Below, one piece after another: positions 8,841 through 17,768 of a DNA stretch of 64,000 nt; the stretch's first letter is position 1, and the number at the start of each line of letters is the position of its first letter. This DNA is from Halococcus sediminicola (GTDB taxonomy: Archaea; Halobacteriota; Halobacteria; Halobacteriales; Halococcaceae). The notes beneath the pieces are model-generated. The model was not told where the DNA came from and searched no databases. It saw only the letters and a list, made by a program, of their open reading frames with translations. The stretch covers positions 186,001-250,000 of the forward strand of contig NZ_BBMP01000006.1 in assembly GCF_000755245.1 (NCBI RefSeq). The letters are read 5' to 3'. Made by a program: the position numbers and the translations under genes.

Positions 8841-9431
8841 ATGGTCGAGATCAACGAGCGAATCGTCGCCGAGGCCGACGACCGCGGCGAGTCGCTACTC
8901 GTCGACGAGTTCCTCACGCTCATCGAACAGTACCATTCCCACGACCGCCCCGGCATCGCGTGGGACACTCTCGAAGCGTACACCGACGCGATGGCGGGCA
9001 CCGACTACGGCCACGGCCACGACATGGAGGGTGTCCTCGACGCGGTCGACGAGCGCCTCACCGACGGCGAGTACCGCACTGATGCCTTCTACCGCGTCGG
9101 CGACGACCGCGTCAGCGTCTATCCGGCCAGCTGGCACGACCAACTCGGCGGCGAGATCGATCTCCGCGAATACGTCCGCTTCCTCACGAACCGCGACATC
9201 GACGCCGAGAACGGGGCCGAACTCGGGGCGAACGGCGGCGGCGTTCCCGAACCGCTCCTGATCGAGATCGCCGGCATCGTCGGCCGGACCGACCCCGACA
9301 CCGTGAAATCCAGGCTCGAAGACCTGCGCGAACAGCACGAACTCGTCGAGGGTGCCGACCAGCATCCGAACGCGCGCGTCCGCCTCCCCGAGAACGCCGA
9401 CAACCTCCGCGATTCGAGCATCGACTCCTGA
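8841..9431 (+). CDS. Haloarchaeal hypothetical protein
   Basis: A 196-residue acidic protein beginning MVEINERIVAEADDRGESLL. The C-terminal part (about 130-185) has the look of a small winged helix: PLLIEIAGIVGRTDPDTVKS, then a basic helix and a final beta hairpin. The first 120 residues have no domain I recognise. The start 18 nt downstream of an alternative ATG is chosen because composition becomes protein-like there. Convergent with the deaminase gene at 9468. Confidence 0.65.
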   Translation: MVEINERIVAEADDRGESLLVDEFLTLIEQYHSHDRPGIAWDTLEAYTDAMAGTDYGHGHDMEGVLDAVDERLTDGEYRTDAFYRVGDDRVSVYPASWHDQLGGEIDLREYVRFLTNRDIDAENGAELGANGGGVPEPLLIEIAGIVGRTDPDTVKSRLEDLREQHELVEGADQHPNARVRLPENADNLRDSSIDS

Positions 9432-9467
9432 GCACCGATCGGCGCGCCCCACACCGTTCGACCGAAT

Positions 9468-9932
9468 TCAGACCGAGCGGTACTCGCGGTGGATATCGAG
9501 ACCGTCGTCCTCGCGGACGTCGCGGACGACCGTGGCGTCGTGGTCGCAGCGCTCGAAGACCTCGCCGCAGGGGATCATGGCCGCGCCGCCGAACGCCTCG
9601 GCGGCGCGGGCGGCGCCGACGCTGTAGACGACCCCGCCGAGACCGGCGATGGCCATGCCGCCGGCACACATCGGGCAGGGTTCGGTGCTCGTGTACATGG
9701 TCGTCCGCTCACGTTCTTCCGGGGTGAGTTCGCGTGCCCCGCGCCGGGCGAGGGCGAGTTCCGGGTGGGCGGCGATGTCGTCGTCGGTGTTCTCGTGATT
9801 GCTCGCCTCCATGACGATATCGCCGTCGAGGACGAGCAGCGAACCATAGGGTCCGTCGCCGCGCTCGCCGGCCTCGCGCGCGAGTTCGAACGCCCGCTCC
9901 ATGTACGCCTCGTGGTCGCTCTGGGACGTCAT
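9468..9932 (-). CDS. Nucleoside/guanine deaminase-like zinc enzyme (CDA/TadA superfamily)
   Basis: A 154-residue cytidine-deaminase-like protein. The zinc site is visible as H56-P57-E58 and P85-C86-P87-M88-C89: the histidine and two cysteines bind zinc and the glutamate is the proton shuttle. The middle residue is proline rather than the usual alanine. Such enzymes deaminate guanine, cytosine, nucleosides or tRNA adenosine. The size and the free-standing N terminus fit the free-base/nucleoside deaminase subgroup rather than TadA, but the substrate is open. Confidence 0.85.
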   Translation of the reverse strand: MTSQSDHEAYMERAFELAREAGERGDGPYGSLLVLDGDIVMEASNHENTDDDIAAHPELALARRGARELTPEERERTTMYTSTEPCPMCAGGMAIAGLGGVVYSVGAARAAEAFGGAAMIPCGEVFERCDHDATVVRDVREDDGLDIHREYRSV

Positions 9933-9977
9933 ACCCGCTCTTTTCGGGCCAGAGCAATGATTCGTGTGGTTCCGCGC

Positions 9978-10361
9978 TCAGTCCGTTTTGTAGACGCCGC
10001 GCACGTCGGCTATCGGCGTCCCGTCGGCGGTCGCTACGTCGACATCGACGACGCCGATAGCCCCGCCCTCGCGGACGACGTCGGCGGTGGCGTGGAGGTC
10101 GCCGGTGCCCGCTTCGAGGTAGTCGATGCGCATGTCGATGGTCGGTACGGGCTGGTCCACGACGGAGACGAGCGCCGCGCCGCCGACCGTATCGGCGAGC
10201 GTGAAGGTCACACCGCCGTGAGCCATCAGCCGGTCGGCGTTCCACGACAGTTCCTCGCGCATTGCGAGGTGGCCTTCGGCGTGGCCGTCGCTGGCCTCGG
10301 TCACCTCGACGCCGAGCAGATCGGCAAAGGGCATCTCCTCGAAGAAGTTCTCGATGTCCAT
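9978..10361 (-). CDS. Hotdog-fold thioesterase (PaaI/YdiI family)
   Basis: A 127-residue acyl-CoA thioesterase-like protein. The hotdog signature is a long central helix preceded by a HGG turn, here MAHGGVTFTLADTVGGAAL (about residues 50-68). The start is the ATG of MDIENFFEEMPF, with eight less protein-like residues of open frame upstream. A second, divergent hotdog protein is encoded immediately upstream at 10442-10828 on the same strand, so two small thioesterases probably arose by old duplication. The acyl-CoA substrate is unknown. Confidence 0.85.
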   Translation of the reverse strand: MDIENFFEEMPFADLLGVEVTEASDGHAEGHLAMREELSWNADRLMAHGGVTFTLADTVGGAALVSVVDQPVPTIDMRIDYLEAGTGDLHATADVVREGGAIGVVDVDVATADGTPIADVRGVYKTD

Positions 10362-10441
10362 ACGCGACGCACTCCCACCGACCACTAAAGCGCATCGACG
10401 GTCGTGCAGGCGGTCGGTGGTTGGCAGTCGGTGGTTAACGG

Positions 10442-10828
10442 TCAGTCGGGCCGATAGACGCGCCCGCGGAACGTCGCGATCGGCTCGTCGCGCTCGTCGC
10501 TGACGCGGACGTCGTACTCGGCGGTGCGCCCCGCAGTGTGAGTCTCCTCGGCGACGGCAGTTATCGTCCCGTCGACGTCGGCCGGCGCGAGGTACGAGAT
10601 GTTGGTTTCGAGCGCGAGCGCGGCTCTACCGTGTGAATTCGAGGCGGCGGCGAAGGCCGCATCCGCTAGCGAATAGACCGCGCCGCCGTGGGGCGTTCCG
10701 TGGAAGTTACACAGCGACTCGTCGAGTTCGAGTTTCGTGACTGCGCGCCCCGCTTCGAGCGTTTCGAGGTCGATGCCGAGGGTGGCGCAGTACGAGTCGT
10801 TCGCTATCCGTTCGCGGGCGTCGTCCAT
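10442..10828 (-). CDS. Hotdog-fold thioesterase (PaaI family)
   Basis: A 128-residue protein with the PaaI-type signature NFHGTPHGGAVYSLADAAFA (about 41-60), in which the Asn/His/Gly turn and the following helix form the thioesterase active site. The start MDDARERIANDSY is chosen because the longer open frame upstream is antisense to the symporter gene at 10940 and has no thioesterase character. It lies 80 nt upstream of the paralogous thioesterase at 9978 and could be co-transcribed with it. Confidence 0.85.
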   Translation of the reverse strand: MDDARERIANDSYCATLGIDLETLEAGRAVTKLELDESLCNFHGTPHGGAVYSLADAAFAAASNSHGRAALALETNISYLAPADVDGTITAVAEETHTAGRTAEYDVRVSDERDEPIATFRGRVYRPD

Positions 10829-10939
10829 GCCCGCGACTCGTTCGCGTCGGACAATATCCCGTCGATGTCGCCAGCCGGTCGTGTGTCCGTCGCGCCAGCA
10901 CCCGACAGGCATAGCCCCATCGCCGCACAAGGCTCGTCG

Positions 10940-12259
10940 ATGTCGGCTACTGGCAGTTCGGTCGTCAGCGTGTGGAATCGGTATCGGTCCGTCCCGATCG
11001 TCTATCGCCTCGCCGCTGCGTTCGTCCTCGGGGTGGTCGTCGCCTTCACGGTCGGTCCGCCCGCGGCGGCGCTCGCGCCGATCGGCGACCTCTTCTTGCG
11101 TCTGCTCGGGATGATCGTCGTCCCGATCGTCGCCTTCAGCCTGCTGTCGGGCGTGCGCCGACTCTCGCCGGCCCGGATGGGGCGCGTCGGCGGCATCGTC
11201 GTCGGACTCTATGCCATCACGACCACGATAGCGGGCGTCATCGGGCTGGCGGTGGCGAACCTGCTCGACCCCGGCACGGGCACGACGCTCACCGGCGGCG
11301 GGAGCGACTCCGCACAGCCGCCCGGACTGCGCGAGGTCGTCCTCGGTATCGTCCCCGAGAACCCGGTGGGCGCGCTGGCTCGCGGCGACTTGCTCGCCAT
11401 CATCTTCTTCGTCATCGTCTTCGCCATCGCGCTCGCGCTCGTCCGCGAGCGAACCGACGACGAGACGGTGCGTGAGGGCGTCGAGACGTTCTTCGCGCTC
11501 GCCGAGGCCGGCATGGAGGCGATGTTCACGATCGTCTGGGGCGTCATGGAGTTCGGCGTACTCGGCGTGTTCGCGCTCGTCGCGGCCGAACTCGCCGGCA
11601 AGGACGTCGGCGCGATCGTCGCGCTCGGCTCGCTGGTCGCCGTCGTCACCCTCGCCATCGGTATCCACATCGCGTTCACCTATCTGCTCGTCATCGTCTC
11701 CGGACTCGTCGGCAGATCCCCGGGCTCGTTCCTCCAGGGTGCTCGCAACGCGATGGTGACGGCGTTCACCATCCGCTCGTCGAGCGCGACGCTGCCGGTG
11801 ACGATGAGCGACGCCGAGGAGAACCTCAAGATCGACGAGAGCATCTACGGCTTCTCGCTCCCCCTGGGATCGACGGCCAACATGGACGGCGCGGCGATCC
11901 GACAGGCAGTCACCGTCGTCTTCGCGGCGAACGTCGTCGGCCAATCGCTCGGTCTCGGCGAACAGGTCGCCATCCTCCTCATTACTGTGCTCATCAGCAT
12001 CGGCACGGCTGGCGTCCCCGGTGCGGGGCTGATCATGCTCACCGTCGTGCTCCAGCAGGCCGGGCTCCCCTTGACGATCGTCGGCTTCGTCGCGGCTGTC
12101 GATCCGGTGCTCGGGCGCGTGGCGACGCTCAACAACGTCACCGGCGACCTCGCAGTCTCGACGCTCGCCGCGAAGTGGAACGACGCCATCGACCTCGATA
12201 GCGGCGTCTGGGCGAGCGGCGACACCACCCTATCGGGAACGCCCGCCGTCGACGCCTGA
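10940..12259 (+). CDS. Dicarboxylate/amino acid:cation symporter (DAACS/GltP family)
   Basis: A 439-residue polytopic membrane protein. The family's signature regions are visible: LRLLGMIVVPIVAFSLLSG in the N-terminal half, the serine-rich re-entrant loop FTIRSSSATLPVT (about 277-289), PLGSTANMDGAAI (about 311-323) and the second hairpin GTAGVPGAGLIM (about 354-365). These form the sodium- or proton-coupled binding site for glutamate, aspartate or C4-dicarboxylates. The start at MSATGSSVVSVWN follows an upstream stretch that is antisense to the thioesterase. Divergent from the thioesterase gene. Confidence 0.93.
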   Translation: MSATGSSVVSVWNRYRSVPIVYRLAAAFVLGVVVAFTVGPPAAALAPIGDLFLRLLGMIVVPIVAFSLLSGVRRLSPARMGRVGGIVVGLYAITTTIAGVIGLAVANLLDPGTGTTLTGGGSDSAQPPGLREVVLGIVPENPVGALARGDLLAIIFFVIVFAIALALVRERTDDETVREGVETFFALAEAGMEAMFTIVWGVMEFGVLGVFALVAAELAGKDVGAIVALGSLVAVVTLAIGIHIAFTYLLVIVSGLVGRSPGSFLQGARNAMVTAFTIRSSSATLPVTMSDAEENLKIDESIYGFSLPLGSTANMDGAAIRQAVTVVFAANVVGQSLGLGEQVAILLITVLISIGTAGVPGAGLIMLTVVLQQAGLPLTIVGFVAAVDPVLGRVATLNNVTGDLAVSTLAAKWNDAIDLDSGVWASGDTTLSGTPAVDA

Positions 12260-12375
12260 CCTGCCGATTCAAGCCGTGCCGTTTACTCCTCCGAGAGTGA
12301 CGATTCGGACATGGATAGCGACACATCGTGGTCGACGGACAGTACGGCGAACCGTCCACCCGTTTTCGAGGAACG

Positions 12376-13593
12376 ATGACCGACCGTATCGTCGTCCTCG
12401 GGGCGGGCTACGGCGGCTGTGCGGCGGTCCGCAGTCTCGAAGACGAACTCGAAGACACCGACACCGAACTCGTCTGGATTTCCGAGGAGGACTATCATCT
12501 CCTGCTCCACGAGAGCCACCGCTGTATCCGGACACCCGACGCGCGCGCATCGGTCACGATTCCGGTCGCGGACATCAAATCCGCAGACACCGAGTTCGTG
12601 CAGGCGACCGTGACCGGTCTCGATACCGACGCTCGTACTGTGGAACTCGCCGATCACGAGGACGTCGACTACGACTACGTGGTGGTCGGGCTCGGTAGTC
12701 AGACCGCCTTCTACGGCATCGACGGTCTCGAAGAACACGCCTTGACGCTCAAGAGCCTCGGCGACGCGCTCGCCATCAACGAACACCTCACCGAGGCCGC
12801 CCGCGAGAGTTCCCGAAGCGACCCGGCACAGGTCGTCATCGGCGGTGGCGGTCTCACGGGCATCCAGGTCGCCGGCGAAATCGCGGCGTGGGCCGACGAG
12901 CAGGACGCGGAAATGGACGTCCACCTCGTCGAGCGCTCGGATCAGATATTCCCGGGCCACGACCACGAGTTTCAGGGGGCGATTCGTAACCAACTCGAAG
13001 CCCACGACGTCGAGATCGACACCGGCGCGGCGATGACCGGCGTCGAGGAGAGTGAAATCCAATTCGACGAGCGCGATCCGATGGACTACGACGTGCTGGT
13101 CTGGGCCGGCGGCGTCACCGGCTAGGACGCGCTCGAAAGCGCCGATGTCGACACGGACCACAATCGGGTATACACCGACGCGACCTTCGAAACGAGCGAC
13201 GAGCGCGTGTTCGCGCTGGGCGATTCGGCGCTGGTCCAGCAGGACAAAGAGGAAGGGCCGCTCACCGAGGAGGCCGTCTGGGAGACCATCGTCGACGACG
13301 ACCTCGCGGACGTGCCGCCCCCGACCGCCGAGGCCGCGTGGGAGGAGGGCGAGCACATCGGCGAGAACGTCGCGCGCGCCATCGCCGGCGACGAGCGCGA
13401 ACACTGGGCGTACATGAACAAGGGCACGGTCGTATCCATCGGCGACGCGGCCGTCGCTCACGACGTCATCGGCATCCCCATCAACACGTTCGGTGGAACC
13501 GGCGCGCGCATCGTCAAGAAGGGGATCTCGGCGCGCTGGATCGAGTCGATCACGTCGGCGCGCCGCGCGGTCCGCTCCTGGAGCGACATGTAA
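12376..13593 (+). pseudogene. NDH-2-like FAD/NAD oxidoreductase interrupted by an in-frame amber codon
   Basis: The frame encodes a type II NADH dehydrogenase-like pyridine nucleotide-disulfide oxidoreductase that would pass electrons from NAD(P)H to quinone at the membrane face. The first FAD motif is VVLGAGYGGCAA near the N terminus and the NAD motif is VIGGGGLTGIQVAGEIA near residue 157. A TAG at 13123-13125 follows VWAGGVTG and ends a 249-residue product. The same frame continues without other stops to 13593, including the essential second FAD-binding segment VFALGDSA and a C-terminal amphipathic region. One C-to-T change from CAG would explain it. It may be a recent pseudogene, a sequencing error or a read-through site. 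The start at MTDRIVVLG is well supported. Confidence 0.85.
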
Positions 13594-13647
13594 TCTCGCT
13601 AGACTCGGGGCCACACGGTTTACCACCGCCGGAGCCGTACCCCCGTC

Positions 13648-14571
13648 ATGGCGCTGCTCATCGGGACGAACGACGGCGTCGTTCGCTCGGCGGATGGAAC
13701 GCTCGACGACACCGAACGGATGCTCGACGCGGGCGATACGCTCCGCGTGCGGGTCTTCGACGGCGTGGCGTTCGCCACAACGAGAACCGGACTCTATCGC
13801 TCGATCGATGGCCACTCGTGGACCGATCTCGACGTGCCGCGCGAGGAGGTGTTCTCGGTCGTCACGAGTCCCGACGGTGAGCGCCTGTATGCGGGGACGC
13901 ATCCCGCCCACCTGTACGTCTCGACGGATGACGGAGAGACGTGGCGCGAACTCGATGGGTTGCAGGACCTCCCGAGCCGCGGGGAGTGGCACACGCCGCG
14001 CCACCGCGACGAGGCCCACGTCCGTAGTCTCGGGACCCACCCCGACGCCCCCGACCGACTGGTCGCCGGCGTCGAGGTGGGCGGTGTCCACGTCAGCGAC
14101 GATGGGGGTGAAACGTGGAGCGAACGGCGCGACGGCGTCCACGGCGATATCCACCACGTGCTCGTGCTCGACGCCGAGGAGTACGTGGCATCCTGTGGCG
14201 ACGGTCTCTATCGAACGCACGACGCCGGCCGATCGTGGACGCGACTCGACGAGAACCTCGATCACCGCTATTTCCGTGAGGCCTTTGCGATGGATGGACA
14301 GTTGTACGCCGCCGCGGCGCGCGGGTCGCCGCCATCGTGGGACGGGCCGCGGGGTGCCGACGCGGCGCTGTTCGAATCGACGGACGGGGGAGACTCCTTC
14401 GAGACTGTGCCATATCCCGGCGCGCCAGACGAAATCGTTCTCGCGTGGGCGAGTCACGACGGGCGGGTGCTCGCCGGAACCGACGGCGGACGGGTGCTCG
14501 CCCGCGAACGCGATGGCTGGAGCACGCTCGGCGAGGTGCCCGCGGCGGTTCGCTCGCTTACCGCGCTTTGA
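13648..14571 (+). CDS. Asp-box beta-propeller protein (sialidase/sortilin-like fold)
   Basis: A 307-residue protein without signal peptide. Repeated Asp boxes of the form S/T-x-D-x-G-x-S/T-W are visible as SIDGHSWTDL, STDDGETWREL, SDDGGETWSE, THDAGRSWTRL and STDGGDSFET, marking successive propeller blades. Such folds occur in sialidases, exo-alpha-glycosidases and many binding proteins. The sialidase catalytic arginine triad is not evident, so a binding or unknown enzymatic role is more likely. A TATA-like GGTTTACC lies about 28 nt before the ATG, consistent with a leaderless transcript. Confidence 0.8.
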   Translation: MALLIGTNDGVVRSADGTLDDTERMLDAGDTLRVRVFDGVAFATTRTGLYRSIDGHSWTDLDVPREEVFSVVTSPDGERLYAGTHPAHLYVSTDDGETWRELDGLQDLPSRGEWHTPRHRDEAHVRSLGTHPDAPDRLVAGVEVGGVHVSDDGGETWSERRDGVHGDIHHVLVLDAEEYVASCGDGLYRTHDAGRSWTRLDENLDHRYFREAFAMDGQLYAAAARGSPPSWDGPRGADAALFESTDGGDSFETVPYPGAPDEIVLAWASHDGRVLAGTDGGRVLARERDGWSTLGEVPAAVRSLTAL

Positions 14572-14676
14572 GACGTGCGCTCGTGTCGTTTCGCGCATGG
14601 GACAGTGTAATCGATTTCGGTTGCATCAGTCGTTCGTCGGCGCGTAGCTTTAACCCTCGGCGACCGAAGGGCGGGT

Positions 14677-15636
14677 ATGCTCGTCGACGGGTTCGGCCGC
14701 GAGGTCTCGGGGGTGCGCGTCTCGCTGACCGACCGGTGTAACTTCGACTGCGTGTACTGTCACAACGAGGGCCTCGGCGACACGCGCGGGCCGATGGAGG
14801 CCGCTGACGACGAGATGGACACTAATGAAGTGGTGCGATTTCTGGAGGTCGTCCGCGAGTTCGGCGTCGAGAAGGTGAAGTTCACCGGGGGCGAGCCGAT
14901 GCTCCGCGAGGATCTGGAGGAGATCATCCGGCGCACACCCGAGGGAATGGAGACCTCGCTCACCACGAACGGGACCTTCTTGCCGGGCCGTGCCGAGGAC
15001 CTCCGGGAAGCGGGACTCGACAGGGTAAACGTCTCACAGGACGCCCTCGACAGGGAGGATTTCGCCGAAATCACGAAATCCGGTGCGTACGAGCGCGTTC
15101 TCGAAGGTGTCGAGGCCGCACTCGATGCGGAGCTCGACCCGGTGAAGCTCAACATGGTGGTTTTCGATGGCACGGCCGAATTCATCCCCGAGATGGTCGA
15201 CCATGTGGGGGCGAACTCCGGTCTCCAGCTCCAACTCATCGAGTATATGCCCGAGATCGCCGGCCATCCCGAGTGGGCCATCGACATCGCGCGCGTCCAC
15301 GACTGGCTTTCCGAGAGAGCGGATCGGGTCGAACACCGCGAGATGCACGACCGGCGGCGCTACTGGGTCGATGGCGGGATGGTCGAAATCGTCGACCCCG
15401 TGGGCAACGAGACGTTCTGTGCGAACTGCCATCGGGTGAGAGTCACCCACGAGGGCTATCTCAAGGGCTGTCTCAATCGCAACGACGACCTCCGGCCGAT
15501 GGGTGCGATGAGCAAGGACGAGATCCGCGACGCGTTCCGGGAGGTCGTCGCCAACAGAGTGCCATACTACGGCGAGTACATGATCCGCGACGGCGACGGC
15601 GGTTGGGAAGTCAACGAGGAGTACGTCGGCGCATAG
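14677..15636 (+). CDS. moaA: GTP 3',8-cyclase, molybdenum cofactor biosynthesis
   Basis: A 319-residue radical SAM enzyme catalysing the first step of molybdopterin synthesis. The N-terminal 4Fe-4S cluster motif is C21-x3-C25-x2-C28 and the C-terminal cluster ligands are C248, C251 and C265 in [11 protein letters not shown] and [13 protein letters not shown] (68-77) and the SAM-binding glycine motif are intact. The protein ends without the bacterial C-terminal double glycine, as is common in archaea. A TATA-like TAGCTTTAAC is centred about 26 nt before the ATG, so it is probably leaderless. It sits next to mobA and a molybdoenzyme, which fits cofactor supply. Confidence 0.95.
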   Translation: MLVDGFGREVSGVRVSLTDRCNFDCVYCHNEGLGDTRGPMEAADDEMDTNEVVRFLEVVREFGVEKVKFTGGEPMLREDLEEIIRRTPEGMETSLTTNGTFLPGRAEDLREAGLDRVNVSQDALDREDFAEITKSGAYERVLEGVEAALDAELDPVKLNMVVFDGTAEFIPEMVDHVGANSGLQLQLIEYMPEIAGHPEWAIDIARVHDWLSERADRVEHREMHDRRRYWVDGGMVEIVDPVGNETFCANCHRVRVTHEGYLKGCLNRNDDLRPMGAMSKDEIRDAFREVVANRVPYYGEYMIRDGDGGWEVNEEYVGA

Positions 15637-15655
15637 AGCGGCAGGTCGCTGATTT

Positions 15656-16336
15656 TCACGCCGACCAGTCATCGGCTTCGAGCGCCCGCTCGGCGGCGGC
15701 GAACTCCTCACGGGTGTTCACGTTCGTGAACGTCCGCAGGTCGGCGTGCTCTCGAAGCTCGTCTTCTTCCACGACGACACAATCGAGCGACGATAGCGCT
15801 GCCCGAAGTTCACGATCGCCCCGGGAGAGCGCGCGCGCGCAGGCGTCGGCCATTCGTTCGGTGCGATAGACGGCCTGTGTGGGTTGCAGCCAGCCCTCGT
15901 GTCGGGGCACGGCCGCGTCGTGACCCGCCGCGCGCTCGAACAGGTGCGAGAGTAGTGTGGCGTCGACGAACGGCATGTCGGCGGCCACGACGGCGGCGTA
16001 CTCGGCATCGAGCGCACGAAGACCGGTGTGGACGCCGATCATCGGTCCGCCGTCGGGCTCGGGGTCCACGACACACCGGACGTCCATCCCCGAAAGCGCC
16101 CGCTCGATTGCAGCCGTCTGGTCGGCACGACAGCTGACGAGCAGTTCGTCGAGGTCCGATAACCGGTCGGCGACCCGTCGAACCATCGGTACGCCCGCGA
16201 GGTCGGCGATGACCTTGTCCTGCTCGCCGAACCGTCTGGAGCGACCACCGGCGACGACGAGGCCGCCACGCCGTGGGTTCGAGCGCTCGGAAGCGATGTA
16301 ATTCCTTCGCCCGAAGGCGCTTCGGTGTTTCGGCAC
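15656..16336 (-). CDS. mobA: Molybdenum cofactor guanylyltransferase
   Basis: A 226-residue nucleotidyltransferase that attaches GMP to molybdopterin to make the guanine dinucleotide form used by bis-MGD enzymes. The signature GGLVVAGGRSRRFGEQDK (about 24-41) and the metal-binding AADMPFVD (about 118-125) are present. The N terminus is odd: family members normally begin within a few residues of LVVAGG, yet the only ATG in frame is 23 residues upstream and no GTG lies closer. Convergent with moaA, with a 19-nt gap. It presumably serves the formate dehydrogenase-like enzyme at 17769. Confidence 0.88.
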   Translation of the reverse strand: MPKHRSAFGRRNYIASERSNPRRGGLVVAGGRSRRFGEQDKVIADLAGVPMVRRVADRLSDLDELLVSCRADQTAAIERALSGMDVRCVVDPEPDGGPMIGVHTGLRALDAEYAAVVAADMPFVDATLLSHLFERAAGHDAAVPRHEGWLQPTQAVYRTERMADACARALSRGDRELRAALSSLDCVVVEEDELREHADLRTFTNVNTREEFAAAERALEADDWSA

Positions 16337-16361
16337 GTCAGTGCGATTCTACGGTGTCCCG

Positions 16362-17651
16362 TCAGTCGGTCGCCGCTTCGGTTGCGGTCCCGGCGGGATG
16401 GCTCGCGCCCTGGAGTTTGCCGATCCGCCAGCGGAGGACGCCGACCGTCACGAGCCCCACGACGAGCGCGCCGTTCATGATGTACAGCGCGCTCGTGTAG
16501 TTCCCCGTCGATTCGAGGATGAGAGAGGCAAGCTGTGGGCCGGCCACGCCGGCGACACCCCACGCCGTGAGCGCGTAGCCGTGGATCGCGCTGACTTCCT
16601 TCGTCCCGAAGAGATCGCTGAGGTACGCCGGCAGACAGGAAAAGCCGCCACCGTAACACGTGATGACGAGGAAGATGATCCCTGCAAGGAACCAGACGCC
16701 CGTGATCTGTGGCATCACGAAGAAGGCCACGATCTGAATGGCGAAAAAGGCCGCGTACGTCGTCGTTCGGCCGATGTAGTCCGAGAGGGTGGCCCAGACG
16801 ATGCGGCCGCCGCCGTTGAAGATGCCGATGTAGCCGGTGATGAACGCGGCGGTCGTCGCGCTCGCGCCGGCGATCTGCTGGAGCATCGGCGAGGCGAACG
16901 CGAGCAGCATGATGCCCGCCGAGACGTTGATGAAGACGATGAGCCAGACCATCCAGAAGCGCGGCGACGTGCGCGCCTCCTTGGCGGTGAGGTTGGTGAT
17001 TCCCGACAGCGCGCTTCTGGCTTCCTCCCGGTTCTCCGGCGTGTTCTCCATTCCGTCGGGAAGCCATCCGTCCGGCGGCTTGGCGAGATAGCTCGACCCC
17101 GCCGCCATCAGGACGAAATAGAGGATACCCAGGGCGAAAAACGCCGTTGCGACGCCGTAGCCCTGAATCAGGAAGTTTCCAAGGGGACCGGTGAGTAGCG
17201 CGCCGGCACCGAAGCCCATCACCGCGAGCCCGGTCGCCATCCCGCGGCGGTCGGGAAACCACTCGACGAGCGTCCCGATAGGCGTGATGTATCCGAGGCC
17301 GATACCCATCCCGCCGACCACGCCGAAGGTAGCGAGAAACAGCGGGAGACTCCCAAGAAGAACGCTCACGCCGGAGCCGACCATCCCGAGACCATAGAGG
17401 ACGGCCGCGGCCAGCCCGGATTTCCGGGGACCGTACTTTTCAACGTAGCTCCCGAGGAAGGCGGCCGTGATGCCGAGGACGAACACCGCAATGGAGAACG
17501 CGGTGGTCACGCTGCCCGTACTCCACCCCTGTGCCTCGTTCAGCGGTATCTGGTAGATGCTGTACGCGTAGATACTCCCGATCGAGAGGTGGATCGCCAC
17601 GGCCGACGCCGCGATCAACCACCGATTCTTGCCCGTTTTCGTGCTTGACAC
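16362..17651 (-). CDS. OFA-family MFS transporter (oxalate/formate antiporter-like)
   Basis: A 429-residue 12-helix major facilitator. The OFA group is indicated by SIGSIYAYSIYQIPLN in helix 1, GLGYITPIGTLVEWFPDRRG (about 121-140) in the first half and YGGGFSCLPAYLSDLFG in helix 10/11. Members exchange oxalate and formate or import related carboxylates. Translation starts at a GTG (17651) preceded by GTAATTATTTC about 28 nt upstream, so it is probably leaderless. It lies 117 nt from the formate dehydrogenase-like gene on the same strand, suggesting formate or oxalate entry feeding that enzyme. Confidence 0.9.
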   Translation of the reverse strand: MSSTKTGKNRWLIAASAVAIHLSIGSIYAYSIYQIPLNEAQGWSTGSVTTAFSIAVFVLGITAAFLGSYVEKYGPRKSGLAAAVLYGLGMVGSGVSVLLGSLPLFLATFGVVGGMGIGLGYITPIGTLVEWFPDRRGMATGLAVMGFGAGALLTGPLGNFLIQGYGVATAFFALGILYFVLMAAGSSYLAKPPDGWLPDGMENTPENREEARSALSGITNLTAKEARTSPRFWMVWLIVFINVSAGIMLLAFASPMLQQIAGASATTAAFITGYIGIFNGGGRIVWATLSDYIGRTTTYAAFFAIQIVAFFVMPQITGVWFLAGIIFLVITCYGGGFSCLPAYLSDLFGTKEVSAIHGYALTAWGVAGVAGPQLASLILESTGNYTSALYIMNGALVVGLVTVGVLRWRIGKLQGASHPAGTATEAATD

Positions 17652-17768
17652 ACTCTCTCGGTGTTTCCGAAATAATTACTGCGTTCGGGTCACGTCAACA
17701 TACTCCGGTTCGCCGAACGATCGAGCATCTCCCGTATGATACTGTCGTACCGTACGACGACCGACTCG

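Noticed and set aside
10829-11944. Upstream continuation of the thioesterase frame to a 500-residue protein
   Set aside because: The extension is antisense to the DAACS symporter and consists of Arg/Asp-rich low-complexity sequence.
13123-13125. Amber codon read as pyrrolysine
   Set aside because: Pyrrolysine machinery is not known in Halobacteria, and the family position carries ordinary residues; mutation or error is simpler.
12283-14598. A 771-codon minus-strand open frame
   Set aside because: It runs antisense to the NDH-2-like and propeller genes and shows no domain, and composition is that of reverse-complemented haloarchaeal codons.
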